64,000 bases of DNA from contig CAUUJG010000006.1 in the NCBI GenBank assembly GCA_963545485.1, positions 7,851 through 71,850 on the forward strand. Direction: 5' to 3'. Under the pieces are notes generated by a model. That model worked only from the letters and a program-made list of their open reading frames with translations, did no database searches and was not told the origin of the DNA. Below, piece by piece: positions 1-7,710 of the stretch. Positions within the stretch are counted from its first letter, which is position 1. Each line of letters opens with the position of its first letter. Source of the DNA: CAUTUX01 sp963545485 (GTDB lineage Bacteria > Bacillota > Clostridia > Christensenellales > CAG-917). The position numbers and the translations under genes are program-made.

Positions 1-1276
1 GCGGGGCATATGCGAAATCAATTTGAGTTAAATCTTTTACTGTCATGCCTGCCTTAATTGCAACTGCAATGTCATCACATCTCTTATCTACGCCCTTTCC
101 ACCAAACACCTGTGCCCCATATATTTTGCCATTATCTTTATCAAATATCAGTTTGATAGACATCATCTCAGCATTAGGATAATATGTCGCATTTGATGCC
201 GAGTATGTGAACGATTTTTCATAATTCAATCCCAACATCTTTGCAGTTTGTTCTGATATACCTGTCGAAGCAAGAACTTTTTTTTCAAATTTAAGAATAT
301 TTGTCCCTTCTGTACCTTGATATATTTCTTTTATACCACATATATTATTTGCAGCAATTCTAGCCTGTTTATTCGCTGAAGTGGCAAAAGGGGATACTCC
401 ACGCCTATTAGAAACGATATTTTTAATTTCAACAGCATCCCCTATGGCATAAACATTGTTATCACTCGTCTGCATATAATCATCTACAATTATTGCTCCT
501 CTGTCTGTGCATTTTATTCCAGACTTAACGACAATATCTGTATCTGGTACAACTCCAGTTGCCAGTATAATTAAATCAGTATGTTCTTCTCTTTTGTCAG
601 TAAAAACTATAAATTTGTCATTTTTATCCTTTTTAATATTAATTACTTTTTCTTTAAGATAAACATTTATATGAGCAGCTTTTTCTATATAATTCAAAAG
701 TTCAGTCGTGCCCTCAATATCTGAAGCCGGAAGTATTTTTTCTGCAGCATCTATTAAGGTCACTGATAACCCTCGCCTTTTTAAATTGTCTGCCATTTCA
801 AGACCTATAAATCCACAACCTAAAACAACAGCACTTTTACAATTATTCTCTTTTATATATTCATCTATTCCATATATATCCGGTATATTTCGGACAGAAA
901 ATATTCCTTTTTCTTTTTTAATCCCTATGTCTCTTGATTTAGCTCCGGGAGAAAGAATCAACTTATCATATGTTTCATACGACTCTCCGGAGGCATCTAA
1001 AATTTTTACTCTCTTATTTGCAACATCTATTTCGATGACTTCTGAATTATTTTTTACATCTATCCTATAGCGTTTATAAAAAGATGACTTTGTTTGAAGG
1101 GTAAGATCTCTTTTATCTTTTATTACTCCACCAACATAGTATGGTAACCCGCAATTCGCAAATGAAATATATTCTCCTCTTTCCACCATCACTATATCCA
1201 TCTCTTCATCAAGTCTTCTTAACCTTGCCGCAGCAGTAGCTCCGCCGGCTACTCCACCTACTATTACAACTTTCAT
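1..1276 (-). CDS. CoA-disulfide reductase / NADH oxidase-type FAD oxidoreductase (3' end outside window)
   Basis: Read by translating the minus strand from ATG at 1276; the frame stays open to base 1, so about 425 residues are present and the C-terminus is missing. An N-terminal FAD Rossmann motif GGVAGGATAA starts at residue 7, and the redox-cysteine motif SFANCGLPYY (Cys42) is the signature of the CoA-disulfide reductase/NADH oxidase branch of pyridine nucleotide-disulfide oxidoreductases. The last visible residues (MTVKDLTQIDFAYAP) match the region just before the dimerisation end of the core. Many clostridial members continue into a rhodanese domain, which cannot be checked here. The start overlaps the stop of the upstream phosphatase as ATGA (1273-1276), implying translational coupling. 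Likely role: NAD(P)H-dependent reduction of CoA disulfide, polysulfide or oxygen; substrate not determinable. Confidence 0.85.
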   Translation of the reverse strand, partial: MKVVIVGGVAGGATAAARLRRLDEEMDIVMVERGEYISFANCGLPYYVGGVIKDKRDLTLQTKSSFYKRYRIDVKNNSEVIEIDVANKRVKILDASGESYETYDKLILSPGAKSRDIGIKKEKGIFSVRNIPDIYGIDEYIKENNCKSAVVLGCGFIGLEMADNLKRRGLSVTLIDAAEKILPASDIEGTTELLNYIEKAAHINVYLKEKVINIKKDKNDKFIVFTDKREEHTDLIILATGVVPDTDIVVKSGIKCTDRGAIIVDDYMQTSDNNVYAIGDAVEIKNIVSNRRGVSPFATSANKQARIAANNICGIKEIYQGTEGTNILKFEKKVLASTGISEQTAKMLGLNYEKSFTYSASNATYYPNAEMMSIKLIFDKDNGKIYGAQVFGGKGVDKRCDDIAVAIKAGMTVKDLTQIDFAYAP

Positions 1277-1734
1277 TTTTCCCTCCTTATTAATACTTTA
1301 CTTAAGAAGGCTTTACATCCTCTTTCTATATCTTCATATGCTGAATTAAAATCTCCCGTATACCATGGATCAGCTACATCGCCTGGCATATCTGTATAAT
1401 CCAACAACTTATACACCTTATCTTTATGCCCAAGTATATGACATGTATCTTTTACATTCTCTGAATCCATACATAAAAAATAATCAAACTCGTCATACTG
1501 TTGCTTGCTTAATCCTTTTGCAAAATGTCTATCATAAGGAATGCCTTTTTTATCAAGCATATTCCTAGCTGCTGGATATATTCCGTATCCATGATTACAG
1601 TCCGATGTTCCAAATGAATAAACTTCAACATTGCCTATTCTCTCGCTAGTAACCTTTGCCAATAAGTCCTTCATTACGAATTCCGCCATCGGTGATCTAC
1701 ATATATTTCCAAGACATATAAAAGCAATTTTCAT
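1273..1734 (-). CDS. Low-molecular-weight protein-tyrosine phosphatase
   Basis: A 153-residue cytoplasmic phosphatase of normal length for the family. The P-loop CX5R is CLGNICR at residues 7-13, followed by Ser, and the general-acid loop appears near the C-terminus as DVADPWYTG. It should hydrolyse phosphotyrosine (or low-molecular-weight phosphoesters) through a phosphocysteine intermediate. It is the first gene of a two-gene minus-strand unit with the FAD disulfide reductase, whose ATG overlaps its TGA. In Firmicutes such enzymes often accompany capsule or stress kinases, but no kinase is near here, so the physiological target is unknown. Confidence 0.92.
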   Translation of the reverse strand: MKIAFICLGNICRSPMAEFVMKDLLAKVTSERIGNVEVYSFGTSDCNHGYGIYPAARNMLDKKGIPYDRHFAKGLSKQQYDEFDYFLCMDSENVKDTCHILGHKDKVYKLLDYTDMPGDVADPWYTGDFNSAYEDIERGCKAFLSKVLIRREK

Positions 1735-1837
1735 GTTTTAATTATAACAAATCTACATTGAAATATCTTTAAAACTTCTGTCTGCAAAATTACACATATT
1801 ATGTTATTTTTTTATAGGATGTATCCCCTTTCTCATA

Positions 1838-1866
1838 TTGTATGTCTAAAATATTAGTGTTAAAAT
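1838..1866 (+). promoter_or_regulatory. Candidate sigma-A promoter of the iron alcohol dehydrogenase
   Basis: TTGTAT at 1838-1843 and TAAAAT at 1861-1866 with a 17-bp spacer lie just upstream of the strong ribosome binding site GGGGGAA (1888-1893) and the ATG at 1897. Expected start of transcription is near 1873, giving a leader of about 24 nt. Found by eye only. Confidence 0.45.
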
Positions 1867-1896
1867 TGGTATATACTTTTCACATATGGGGGAATT

Positions 1897-3105
1897 ATGA
1901 ACTGTTTTTCAAAATGTTATTGCAGATGCTATCAAAGAATAATGTATATGGCTTCCTTTATGTTGCCATGGCGTGTGCCAGAACAACTCTCTGGAGAAGG
2001 TAGCCTTGCCGACTTACCAAAATTCATTAAAGAAAAAGGGTGGAAAAGTGGTCTGGTTGTTAGTGATGAAATGCTCGTTAAATTAGGTCTTGTTGAACCA
2101 CTATTGGAAGGAATGAAAAAAGAAGGTATCAAAGCTACATTGTTTGATAAGGTTGTCCCAAATCCTACAATAACTAATGTTGAAGATGGTTTTGCAATTT
2201 ATAAAAAAGAAGAATGCGATCATATTATTGCTCTCGGCGGTGGTTCCGTTATGGACTGTGCAAAAATTATTGCAGCAAGAGCTGTAAAACCAAAACAACC
2301 TATCAATAAAATGAAAGGTATTCTTAAGGTTGGTAAAAAACTACCACCTCTAGTTGCAATACCAACAACTTCTGGTACCGGGTCCGAAGCCACCTTAGCT
2401 GCTGTTATATCAAACCCAGAAACACATGAAAAATATCCAATTAATGATCCACATTTAATTCCTGCTTATGCAGTTATGGATCCTTTATTAACTATTGGTC
2501 TTCCTAAACCTATAACTTCCACAACTGGTATGGATGCTTTAACTCACGCTGTTGAAGCTTATATTGGCAGTGAAAATACTAAAGCAACAAAAAAATATGC
2601 AATTGAGGCAACACAATTGATCTTTAAATATTTAAAGAGAGCTTATGATAAGGGTGATGATAAGGAAGCAAGAAATATGATGCAAAAAGCTTCATTACTG
2701 GCTGGCATGGCATTTACTCGTGCATATGTCGGTTATGTACATGCAGTAGCTCATACTCTCGGCGGATTCTATGGAGTTCCACACGGATTAGCAAATGCTG
2801 TAATATTACCTCATGTACTTAAAGAATATGGTAAGAAAGCTCATAAGAAACTTGCACGACTCGCAGATGCCGTAGGAATAACTGGTGCCAATATTCATGA
2901 AAAAGCAGAAAAATTTATTCAGGCAATTCGTGATCTTAATACTTCAATGGATATACCTGAAAAAATTCAAGGCAAGTATACAATTAAAGAAGAAGATATA
3001 CCTTTGATGGTAAAACGTGCTCTTGCTGAAGGCAATCCACTGTATCCAGTTCCTGTAATCTGGGGCAAAAAAGAAATAGAAAAAATTTATAGAATTATTA
3101 TGTAA
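1897..3105 (+). CDS. Iron-containing alcohol dehydrogenase
   Basis: A 402-residue group III (Fe-ADH) enzyme. The NAD(P)-binding motif GGGSVMDCAK lies near residue 115 and the nucleotide/metal loop TTSGTGSE near residue 158. Metal ligands are visible: Asp and His in MDALTHAVEAYIG, then the two histidines in VAHTLGG and VPHGLANA. It should interconvert an aldehyde or ketone with an alcohol, probably to regenerate NAD+ during fermentation; the substrate cannot be told. The N-terminus carries three closely spaced cysteines (CFSKCYCRCY) before the hydrophobic stretch, a leader that looks untypical for a soluble enzyme. The start is supported by GGGGGAA four bases upstream. A terminator hairpin follows at once, so it is monocistronic. 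Confidence 0.92.
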   Translation: MNCFSKCYCRCYQRIMYMASFMLPWRVPEQLSGEGSLADLPKFIKEKGWKSGLVVSDEMLVKLGLVEPLLEGMKKEGIKATLFDKVVPNPTITNVEDGFAIYKKEECDHIIALGGGSVMDCAKIIAARAVKPKQPINKMKGILKVGKKLPPLVAIPTTSGTGSEATLAAVISNPETHEKYPINDPHLIPAYAVMDPLLTIGLPKPITSTTGMDALTHAVEAYIGSENTKATKKYAIEATQLIFKYLKRAYDKGDDKEARNMMQKASLLAGMAFTRAYVGYVHAVAHTLGGFYGVPHGLANAVILPHVLKEYGKKAHKKLARLADAVGITGANIHEKAEKFIQAIRDLNTSMDIPEKIQGKYTIKEEDIPLMVKRALAEGNPLYPVPVIWGKKEIEKIYRIIM

Positions 3106-3106
3106 A

Positions 3107-3137
3107 AAAATAAAACACTTTTTAAGTGTTTTATTTT
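3107..3137. terminator. Bidirectional rho-independent terminator
   Basis: A near-perfect AT-rich inverted repeat: 14 bases at 3107-3120, a 3-base loop, and the complementary arm at 3124-3137. The A and T flanks give a U-run in both directions, so it can end the alcohol dehydrogenase transcript (+) and the small membrane protein transcript (-). The stop codon of the latter lies inside the arm. Confidence 0.75.
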
Positions 3138-3487
3138 GCTACATCATTATTTTCTTCGATAGTTTTGTTTTTCACTTTTGCGGCTTCAATTTCAGCAAGT
3201 TTTTTCTTCGCCTCTTCCATCTTTTTATTTTTTCGTTTTGTAACAAAGAACATTCCTATCGCAGGAACGATACTCAAACCAAGAATTACGCCACCAACTA
3301 TTCCAAATACTTTCTGATCTTTAGGACTAATCGTCCTTTTTGCTAATACTCCAACTTCTATCTGGTTCGCCTCATTATACGCATTTACTTTTGCTGTCTT
3401 GCGGTATTGTCCTATAAATACACTTACTGCTATTACTAAAATTATTCCTAAAATTCCTATTGTTATTTTATTTATTTGTTTTTTCAT
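3131..3487 (-). CDS. Small membrane protein, two predicted transmembrane segments
   Basis: A 118-residue protein of no recognised family. One hydrophobic helix spans about residues 9-26 after a short basic N-terminus, a second spans about residues 61-82, and the C-terminal third is highly charged (KRKNKKMEEAKKKLAEIEAAKVKNK) and probably cytoplasmic, possibly coiled-coil. The region between the helices would be extracytoplasmic. A GGAG ribosome binding site lies just upstream of ATG 3487. It sits alone between tmRNA and the alcohol dehydrogenase, sharing a terminator with the latter. Function unknown. Confidence 0.6.
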   Translation of the reverse strand: MKKQINKITIGILGIILVIAVSVFIGQYRKTAKVNAYNEANQIEVGVLAKRTISPKDQKVFGIVGGVILGLSIVPAIGMFFVTKRKNKKMEEAKKKLAEIEAAKVKNKTIEENNDVAK

Positions 3488-3717
3488 ATTTCTCCATTTG
3501 GTTTTATTTTAGAATATCCATTCTCCTTTTTTTGTGGAAGCAATTCTTTTTAACACACCTTCTTTTTTTATGTTTTAATGTGCAAGCTTATTCCATCTTC
3601 AGTTACATCTAGCTATTGCCATCTCTTTTGCAATTCTCTTCACATCTACTACATTCATAATTCTAGATAATTATAACATTTTAAATAAATTAACTATACT
3701 GTCGTGGAATTTTTGAT
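3488..3717. other. Spacer between small membrane protein and tmRNA
   Basis: AT-rich, 230 bases. A 19-codon minus-strand frame starting at the ATG near 3658 (MNVVDVKRIAKEMAIARCN) looks codon-like but has no ribosome binding site, so it is not called. No clear tmRNA terminator was found. Confidence 0.3.
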
Positions 3718-4075
3718 TGGTGGAGAAGCAGGGAATTGCACCCTGGTCCAAGTAATTCATCATAGCACTTTCTACATGTTTATTGTATGTATCAATTTTT
3801 CTCAGAACCATGACATACACGCATGAAACTTTGATGAGCCTATAGTAACGATATTCAGCCTAGGCTTTCTAAATATCTTCTCTGTCTGCTATGACATCAG
3901 CTTATCAATCGACAGCTATCGAGGCTGACGGCAACAATTAAATTATGCTGCTAAAGCGAGCTCTTGTGAGCCCATATCATTTTTTGCATTTATTTTGCAA
4001 GTTCCGTTTTAAAGTAGACGAGCCTACTACATGCTTATACTACCAAAAATCACCTGTCGAATCTTATACATCCCC
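3718..4075 (-). ncRNA. ssrA: Transfer-messenger RNA (tmRNA)
   Basis: A 358-nt RNA that rescues stalled ribosomes. The 5' end reads GGGGATG (from 4075) and the 3' end CTTCTCCACCA (to 3718), giving the tRNA-Ala-like acceptor with the G3-U70 pair and encoded CCA; position 6-67 is a T-T mismatch. ATTCGAC follows the 5' arm as in other tmRNAs. The T arm is CAGGG/CCCTG with loop TGCAATT. The tag reading frame (3987 down to 3943) encodes AKNDMGSQELALAA then TAA, ending in the ALAA degron recognised by ClpXP. No protein gene overlaps it. It lies 89 bases downstream of the CofE-like gene. I could not identify a convincing promoter or terminator. Confidence 0.95.
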
Positions 4076-4164
4076 ACATGATTTGGTATATAGAAATTAC
4101 ATCAAAAAATAATATTAGTCATGCAACCTAAAAATATTTAATATAAATAGATATTCTAACCCGT

Positions 4165-5349
4165 TTAATCTGCGTAGTTCGAGAAATAATTTTGTATATA
4201 TATAATTGGTGTTCCCTTATCTCCACTGCCAGATGTTAAATCAGATAAAGACCCAAGTAAGTCGGTTAGTCTTCTTGGAGTTGTGCCCTGTGATGCCATG
4301 TTTGATTTTAAATCCTTATCTTTTTTCTTTATTGCATCTATAATTTGCTTCTTTACTTCATCACCTTTAAGATCTGCGAATTGATTATCTGCAAGATATT
4401 TCAATTTAAGTTCATTCGGTGTACCTTCAAGTCCGGCAGTGTATCCAGGAGACACAACAGGATCTGCGAGTTCCCAAATTTTTCCTACAGGATCCTTAAA
4501 TGCACCATCACCATACACCATGACTTCAACTTTCTTTTTTGTTTTTTCAAGTATCATATTTTGAACTTTTTCAACAAACTCTTGGCAGTCTCTTGGAAAC
4601 AGTTTTACTGTATCTTTTGTGGAAAGGTTTGAACCAAGCAAACCATATTCTTTATTGTATCCACTACCATCTACAGATGAAGTCATTATATCATCTAATG
4701 AAAGAACTATTTTTGCACCTGCTTCTTCAAGGATTCTCTTTGTTCTTTTTCTTGTATGTATATCAGCATTTATTATTTTCTTTGCATACTTCAAAATTGT
4801 TTTAGGATTATTTGATAAAATAATTGTTGCTTTATCACCACATATTTCTTTGTAATATTTTACATAATCTATCCCAGTAAATGGGTGTTTTATGTCCTTG
4901 AATTTTTTGTACAATTTATCTTCTGTAAAAACATCTTTATATGGATTTACTTTATTTCTATCCAATTCATCAACGCTCATTAAGTGATTTCCAACCTCAT
5001 CACTTGGATATGAAAGCATTATAACCAATTTGTCAGCTGCTTCTTGAATTCCTTTTAATAATAACGAAAATCTATTTCTCGAAAGTATTGGAAATATTAA
5101 CCCTATAGTTCCTTCACCTATTTTCTCTCTAACATCTTTTGCAATTTGCTGTACTGTTGCATAATTTCCCTGAGAACGGGCAAGAACAGCTTCTGTCACT
5201 GCTATAACATCTCTATCTTGTATTTTAAATCCTGTATCCTTATCCGCCGCTGCATCAAGCACGCTTTTGACAACAATCTCAGCAAGGTCGTCACCAGACT
5301 TGATTATTGGGGCTTTAATGCCTCTGGATATTGTTCCTACAGTACTCAT
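4165..5349 (-). CDS. CofE-like coenzyme F420-0:gamma-glutamyl ligase family protein
   Basis: A 394-residue protein of the CofE/F420-ligase fold family, recognised from the opening VGTISRGIKAPII, the acidic DLAEIVVKSVLDAA segment, RDVIAVTEAVLARSQGNY, and the later EVMVYGDGAFKDPVGKIWELADP. CofE adds glutamate to coenzyme F420-0. It is longer than archaeal CofE (about 250 residues), and no other F420 gene is in the window. Related long proteins are, from memory, widespread in clostridia not known to make F420, so the substrate is probably something else. It has its own promoter and a good ribosome binding site (GAGGT before ATG 5349) and lies directly upstream of tmRNA on the same strand. Confidence 0.75.
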   Translation of the reverse strand: MSTVGTISRGIKAPIIKSGDDLAEIVVKSVLDAAADKDTGFKIQDRDVIAVTEAVLARSQGNYATVQQIAKDVREKIGEGTIGLIFPILSRNRFSLLLKGIQEAADKLVIMLSYPSDEVGNHLMSVDELDRNKVNPYKDVFTEDKLYKKFKDIKHPFTGIDYVKYYKEICGDKATIILSNNPKTILKYAKKIINADIHTRKRTKRILEEAGAKIVLSLDDIMTSSVDGSGYNKEYGLLGSNLSTKDTVKLFPRDCQEFVEKVQNMILEKTKKKVEVMVYGDGAFKDPVGKIWELADPVVSPGYTAGLEGTPNELKLKYLADNQFADLKGDEVKKQIIDAIKKKDKDLKSNMASQGTTPRRLTDLLGSLSDLTSGSGDKGTPIIYIQNYFSNYAD

Positions 5350-5396
5350 ATGCTACCTCTTTTTCAAAACTCCTTATTGATGTTTTTGACTAACAA

Positions 5397-5425
5397 AGTA
5401 TATTGCAATAAATCGGAAAAATCAA
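5397..5425 (-). promoter_or_regulatory. Sigma-A promoter of the CofE-like gene
   Basis: On the minus strand TTGATT (5425-5420), a 17-bp spacer and TATACT (5402-5397) lie about 48 bases before the start codon. It may also carry tmRNA as a read-through product. Confidence 0.6.
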
Positions 5426-5459
5426 ATTCGGCTGTTTTTTTGATTCTATCTACTTCTTT

Positions 5460-6767
5460 TTATCTGCCAATAAACATGCCAAAATAAAAAGGCATATATA
5501 TCGTCTCTGCGTTGTCTATAAATGTGTTCCCGCTATACAAAACTATCTTTTTGTTTATATACTTCCCAAATAACAGAGACGCATTATCTAGACTCGCATG
5601 TCTTTTATAATCTTTTCCTGATTTAACTTCTATCAATGAAATTTTGTTACCGTCTTCATAAACAAAATCTATTTCCATCCTACTTTTTCGATCATAGTAG
5701 TTTAACTTTATACCATTTTTTACCAGCATCCCAGCGATAGCATTTTCCATTATACTTCCTTCATTGATACCAATATCACCAAAAAATAGTTCGTGCTGTA
5801 TTTTTCTTTTTGATAAAAAAGAAAGTACCCCTGTGTCCAACAAATACAATTTAAACATGTTGTGTTTTTCTCTAAATGCCAATGGATACTCCAGTGCACT
5901 GATGTTATAACATGGATACGCTATGCCCGCATCAAACAACCAATCAACGATATCACCATATTTTCGTTCATTTCCATATTGGTCGATTTTTGAATATATA
6001 AACCGCTTTGATCGACCGCTAAGTTGTTCTGGAATGGCATCAAACATCCCTCTAACTAGTGCAGGTCTCTTTGCATATTTCGCAATGTCATCTTGATAAC
6101 TTATCACTATTTTCTTTTGTTCAGTCAATGTTTTTGTCAAATCCGTATCGTTCATAAACATTGAAACAACAGCTGGCATTCCTCCAATCGCCAAATATTC
6201 TCTAAAATATTTCATCATTTGAGTATGCACAAATAAATCCACTGCCAATGTCTTTTCAAAGCAATTTCTAAGCTGACTTATTAAATCTTCACTTACATTT
6301 CTAGCCCATAAAAATTCTTCAAAATCTAACGGGAACATTTCAAATTTTTCTTCAAAACCGACAGGATATGAAGAAACTTCTTTATAATTAATACCTAACA
6401 ATGAACCACTTTGAATGTAATCATACTTTCCATCCTCTACGAGAAATTTAATTGCCGTTCTTGCTTCCGGACAAGATTGTATTTCGTCAAAAAATATAAG
6501 AGTATCCCCTTGAATAAGATTCCCTACATTAGATAAGGCTGTTATATTTCGTATTATTGTATCTGCAGAAAGACTTCCTGTCTTAAATGCAGATTTAAAA
6601 AATGGATCTTTTTCAAAATTTATTTCAACAAACCGCTTATAACTTTTCGCGAACTCTCTAACAATAAAGGTCTTTCCTACTTGTCTTGCTCCACTTAACA
6701 GCAAAGCACTTTTACTTTTATTTTTCTTCCAAAAAAATAATTTTTCTAACATTTTTCGTTTTAACAT
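5460..6767 (-). CDS. AAA-family ATPase with DUF4143 C-terminal domain
   Basis: A 435-residue protein of the widespread AAA_14/DUF4143 type. Walker A is GARQVGKT near residue 26, Walker B is IFFDEIQSCPEA near residue 91. The C-terminal half (from about residue 210) matches DUF4143 and contains an EIDFVYEDG...LIEVKSGK stretch with the spacing of a PD-(D/E)XK nuclease core. These proteins are common in anaerobes and are often strain-variable; their biological role is unsettled. A GGGAT ribosome binding site precedes ATG 6767; an internal ATG seven codons in (MLEKLFF) is an alternative start. It is transcribed away from the tandem repeat and FMN riboswitch upstream. Confidence 0.85.
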   Translation of the reverse strand: MLKRKMLEKLFFWKKNKSKSALLLSGARQVGKTFIVREFAKSYKRFVEINFEKDPFFKSAFKTGSLSADTIIRNITALSNVGNLIQGDTLIFFDEIQSCPEARTAIKFLVEDGKYDYIQSGSLLGINYKEVSSYPVGFEEKFEMFPLDFEEFLWARNVSEDLISQLRNCFEKTLAVDLFVHTQMMKYFREYLAIGGMPAVVSMFMNDTDLTKTLTEQKKIVISYQDDIAKYAKRPALVRGMFDAIPEQLSGRSKRFIYSKIDQYGNERKYGDIVDWLFDAGIAYPCYNISALEYPLAFREKHNMFKLYLLDTGVLSFLSKRKIQHELFFGDIGINEGSIMENAIAGMLVKNGIKLNYYDRKSRMEIDFVYEDGNKISLIEVKSGKDYKRHASLDNASLLFGKYINKKIVLYSGNTFIDNAETIYMPFYFGMFIGR

Positions 6768-6837
6768 AGTTTATCCCTTGCATTTAAATTATACGGTCTA
6801 TCACAGCATCCACTCAAGACTTTATTGTTGTCTTTAC

Positions 6838-6913
6838 ATGAAATTACATAAATTATTTTGCATTTTTGCATGAAATTACATAAATTATTTTGCATTTTTG
6901 CATGAAATTACAT
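6838..6913. repeat. 32-bp tandem repeat, about 2.4 copies
   Basis: Two perfect 32-bp units at 6838-6869 and 6870-6901, each opening ATGAAATTACAT, followed by a partial third unit at 6902-6913. It lies in the spacer between the ATPase (-) and the FMN riboswitch (+). No coding function is evident; the copy number is likely to vary between strains. Confidence 0.9.
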
Positions 6914-6973
6914 GAATTCGTCTTTTCCTGACCATACTCAGCATTATACAAATGTGTCCTAATTACGATCAAA

Positions 6974-7002
6974 TTGACAAGTTGTATCATGTACAGTAGA
7001 CT
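6974..7002 (+). promoter_or_regulatory. Promoter of the FMN riboswitch / riboflavin transporter unit
   Basis: TTGACA at 6974-6979, a 17-bp spacer and TAGACT at 6997-7002 lie directly before the riboswitch, whose first helix begins at 7011. Expected transcription start is about 7009. Confidence 0.7.
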
Positions 7003-7010
7003 TTAGACAA

Positions 7011-7169
7011 TATCTTTGGGTAGGGGTTCCTAATCGGTGGTAATGCTAGCTTTGACTAGACAAGTCCAACAGTCTCAACGGTTGATGTGGTGAGATTCCA
7101 CAACCGCCTGTAAAGTCAGAATGGGAAAGATAGAGCTTTAATGCACCCTGCTCTTAGTTTGGAGTGCAT
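7011..7169 (+). promoter_or_regulatory. FMN (RFN) riboswitch with ribosome-binding-site-masking hairpin
   Basis: The aptamer is 7011-7132. P1 pairs TATCTTT (7011-7017) with AAAGATA (7126-7132). Conserved RFN blocks are visible: GGGTAGGGG (7018-7026), ATCGGTGGTAAT (7033-7044) and CCGCCTGTAAAGTCAGAATGGGA (7104-7126 region). Downstream, ATGCAC (7141-7146) can pair with GTGCAT (7164-7169), occupying the GGAG Shine-Dalgarno at 7161-7164. An alternative pairing AGAGC (7132-7136) with GCTCT (7150-7154) would exclude that hairpin. This points to translational control, with FMN binding expected to favour the masked state. There is no U-run terminator. Aptamer assignment is firm; the switching model is inferred. 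Confidence 0.93.
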
Positions 7170-7170
7170 A

Positions 7171-7710
7171 ATGTTGAATATCCAAAAACGAATTAAGCTT
7201 ATCGTCGCAACTGGTCTTATGACCACTTTTGTTTTTATTACAACTGTCCTCGGCATTCATATTGGACCAAGTTATTTTAATTTAGGCGATTCAGTTATAT
7301 ATATAGCTTCTGCCATTCTAGGTCCTATTGGTGGTGCTTTTGCTGGAGGTATCGGTTCATGTTTCGCAGATTTATACGTATATCCACTAACTGCTCCTTA
7401 CACACTGTTTATTAAAGCCTTTGAAGGTTTATTTGTCGGAATCGCTTTCAGCATTTCTAAAAGACTCCTTAAAAAGAATCAACTTCTATCAACTTTAGTT
7501 CAAGTCATAGGGCTTTTTGTGGGAGCAACAATAATGGTTGCTGGTTACTTTTTCGCAAAATGGTTTTTCTATGGTAGATATGAAACTGCACTAATATCTT
7601 TAACCGTCACCAATATTCCACAAGCTGTTATATCTATCACAATTGCCTGTGTACTTCTATATGGAAAGAAGTTGCTAAAACTATTAAATCCTAGCCTTCA
7701 ATTTCTTTAA
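7171..7710 (+). CDS. ribU: ECF transporter S component, riboflavin-specific (RibU-like)
   Basis: An integral membrane substrate-binding subunit with about six hydrophobic segments, 179 residues from ATG 7171 (MLNIQKRIKL). The in-frame ATG at 7141 lies inside the riboswitch expression platform and has no ribosome binding site, whereas GGAG at 7161-7164 is six bases before 7171, so 7171 is chosen. The opening GLMTTFVFITTVLGI and LGPIGGAFAGGIGSCFADL resemble vitamin S components of the RibU/DUF1393 type. The FMN riboswitch supports riboflavin or FMN as the substrate. It would need a shared ECF ATPase/T module, such as a housekeeping one elsewhere. The 3' end overlaps the convergent ATPase gene by 27 bases. 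Confidence 0.85.
   Translation: MLNIQKRIKLIVATGLMTTFVFITTVLGIHIGPSYFNLGDSVIYIASAILGPIGGAFAGGIGSCFADLYVYPLTAPYTLFIKAFEGLFVGIAFSISKRLLKKNQLLSTLVQVIGLFVGATIMVAGYFFAKWFFYGRYETALISLTVTNIPQAVISITIACVLLYGKKLLKLLNPSLQFL

Noticed and set aside
708..1070. Plus-strand frame of 120 codons
   Set aside because: It is antisense to the FAD disulfide reductase, which has clear family motifs.
3600..3660. 19-codon minus-strand frame near tmRNA
   Set aside because: Codon-like but no ribosome binding site, too short to support.
4076..4164. Dedicated tmRNA promoter
   Set aside because: TATATA-like -10 sequences are present but no -35 box fits at 16-18 bases.
7141..7170. Ten-codon N-terminal extension of RibU
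   Set aside because: It is part of the riboswitch expression platform and has no ribosome binding site.
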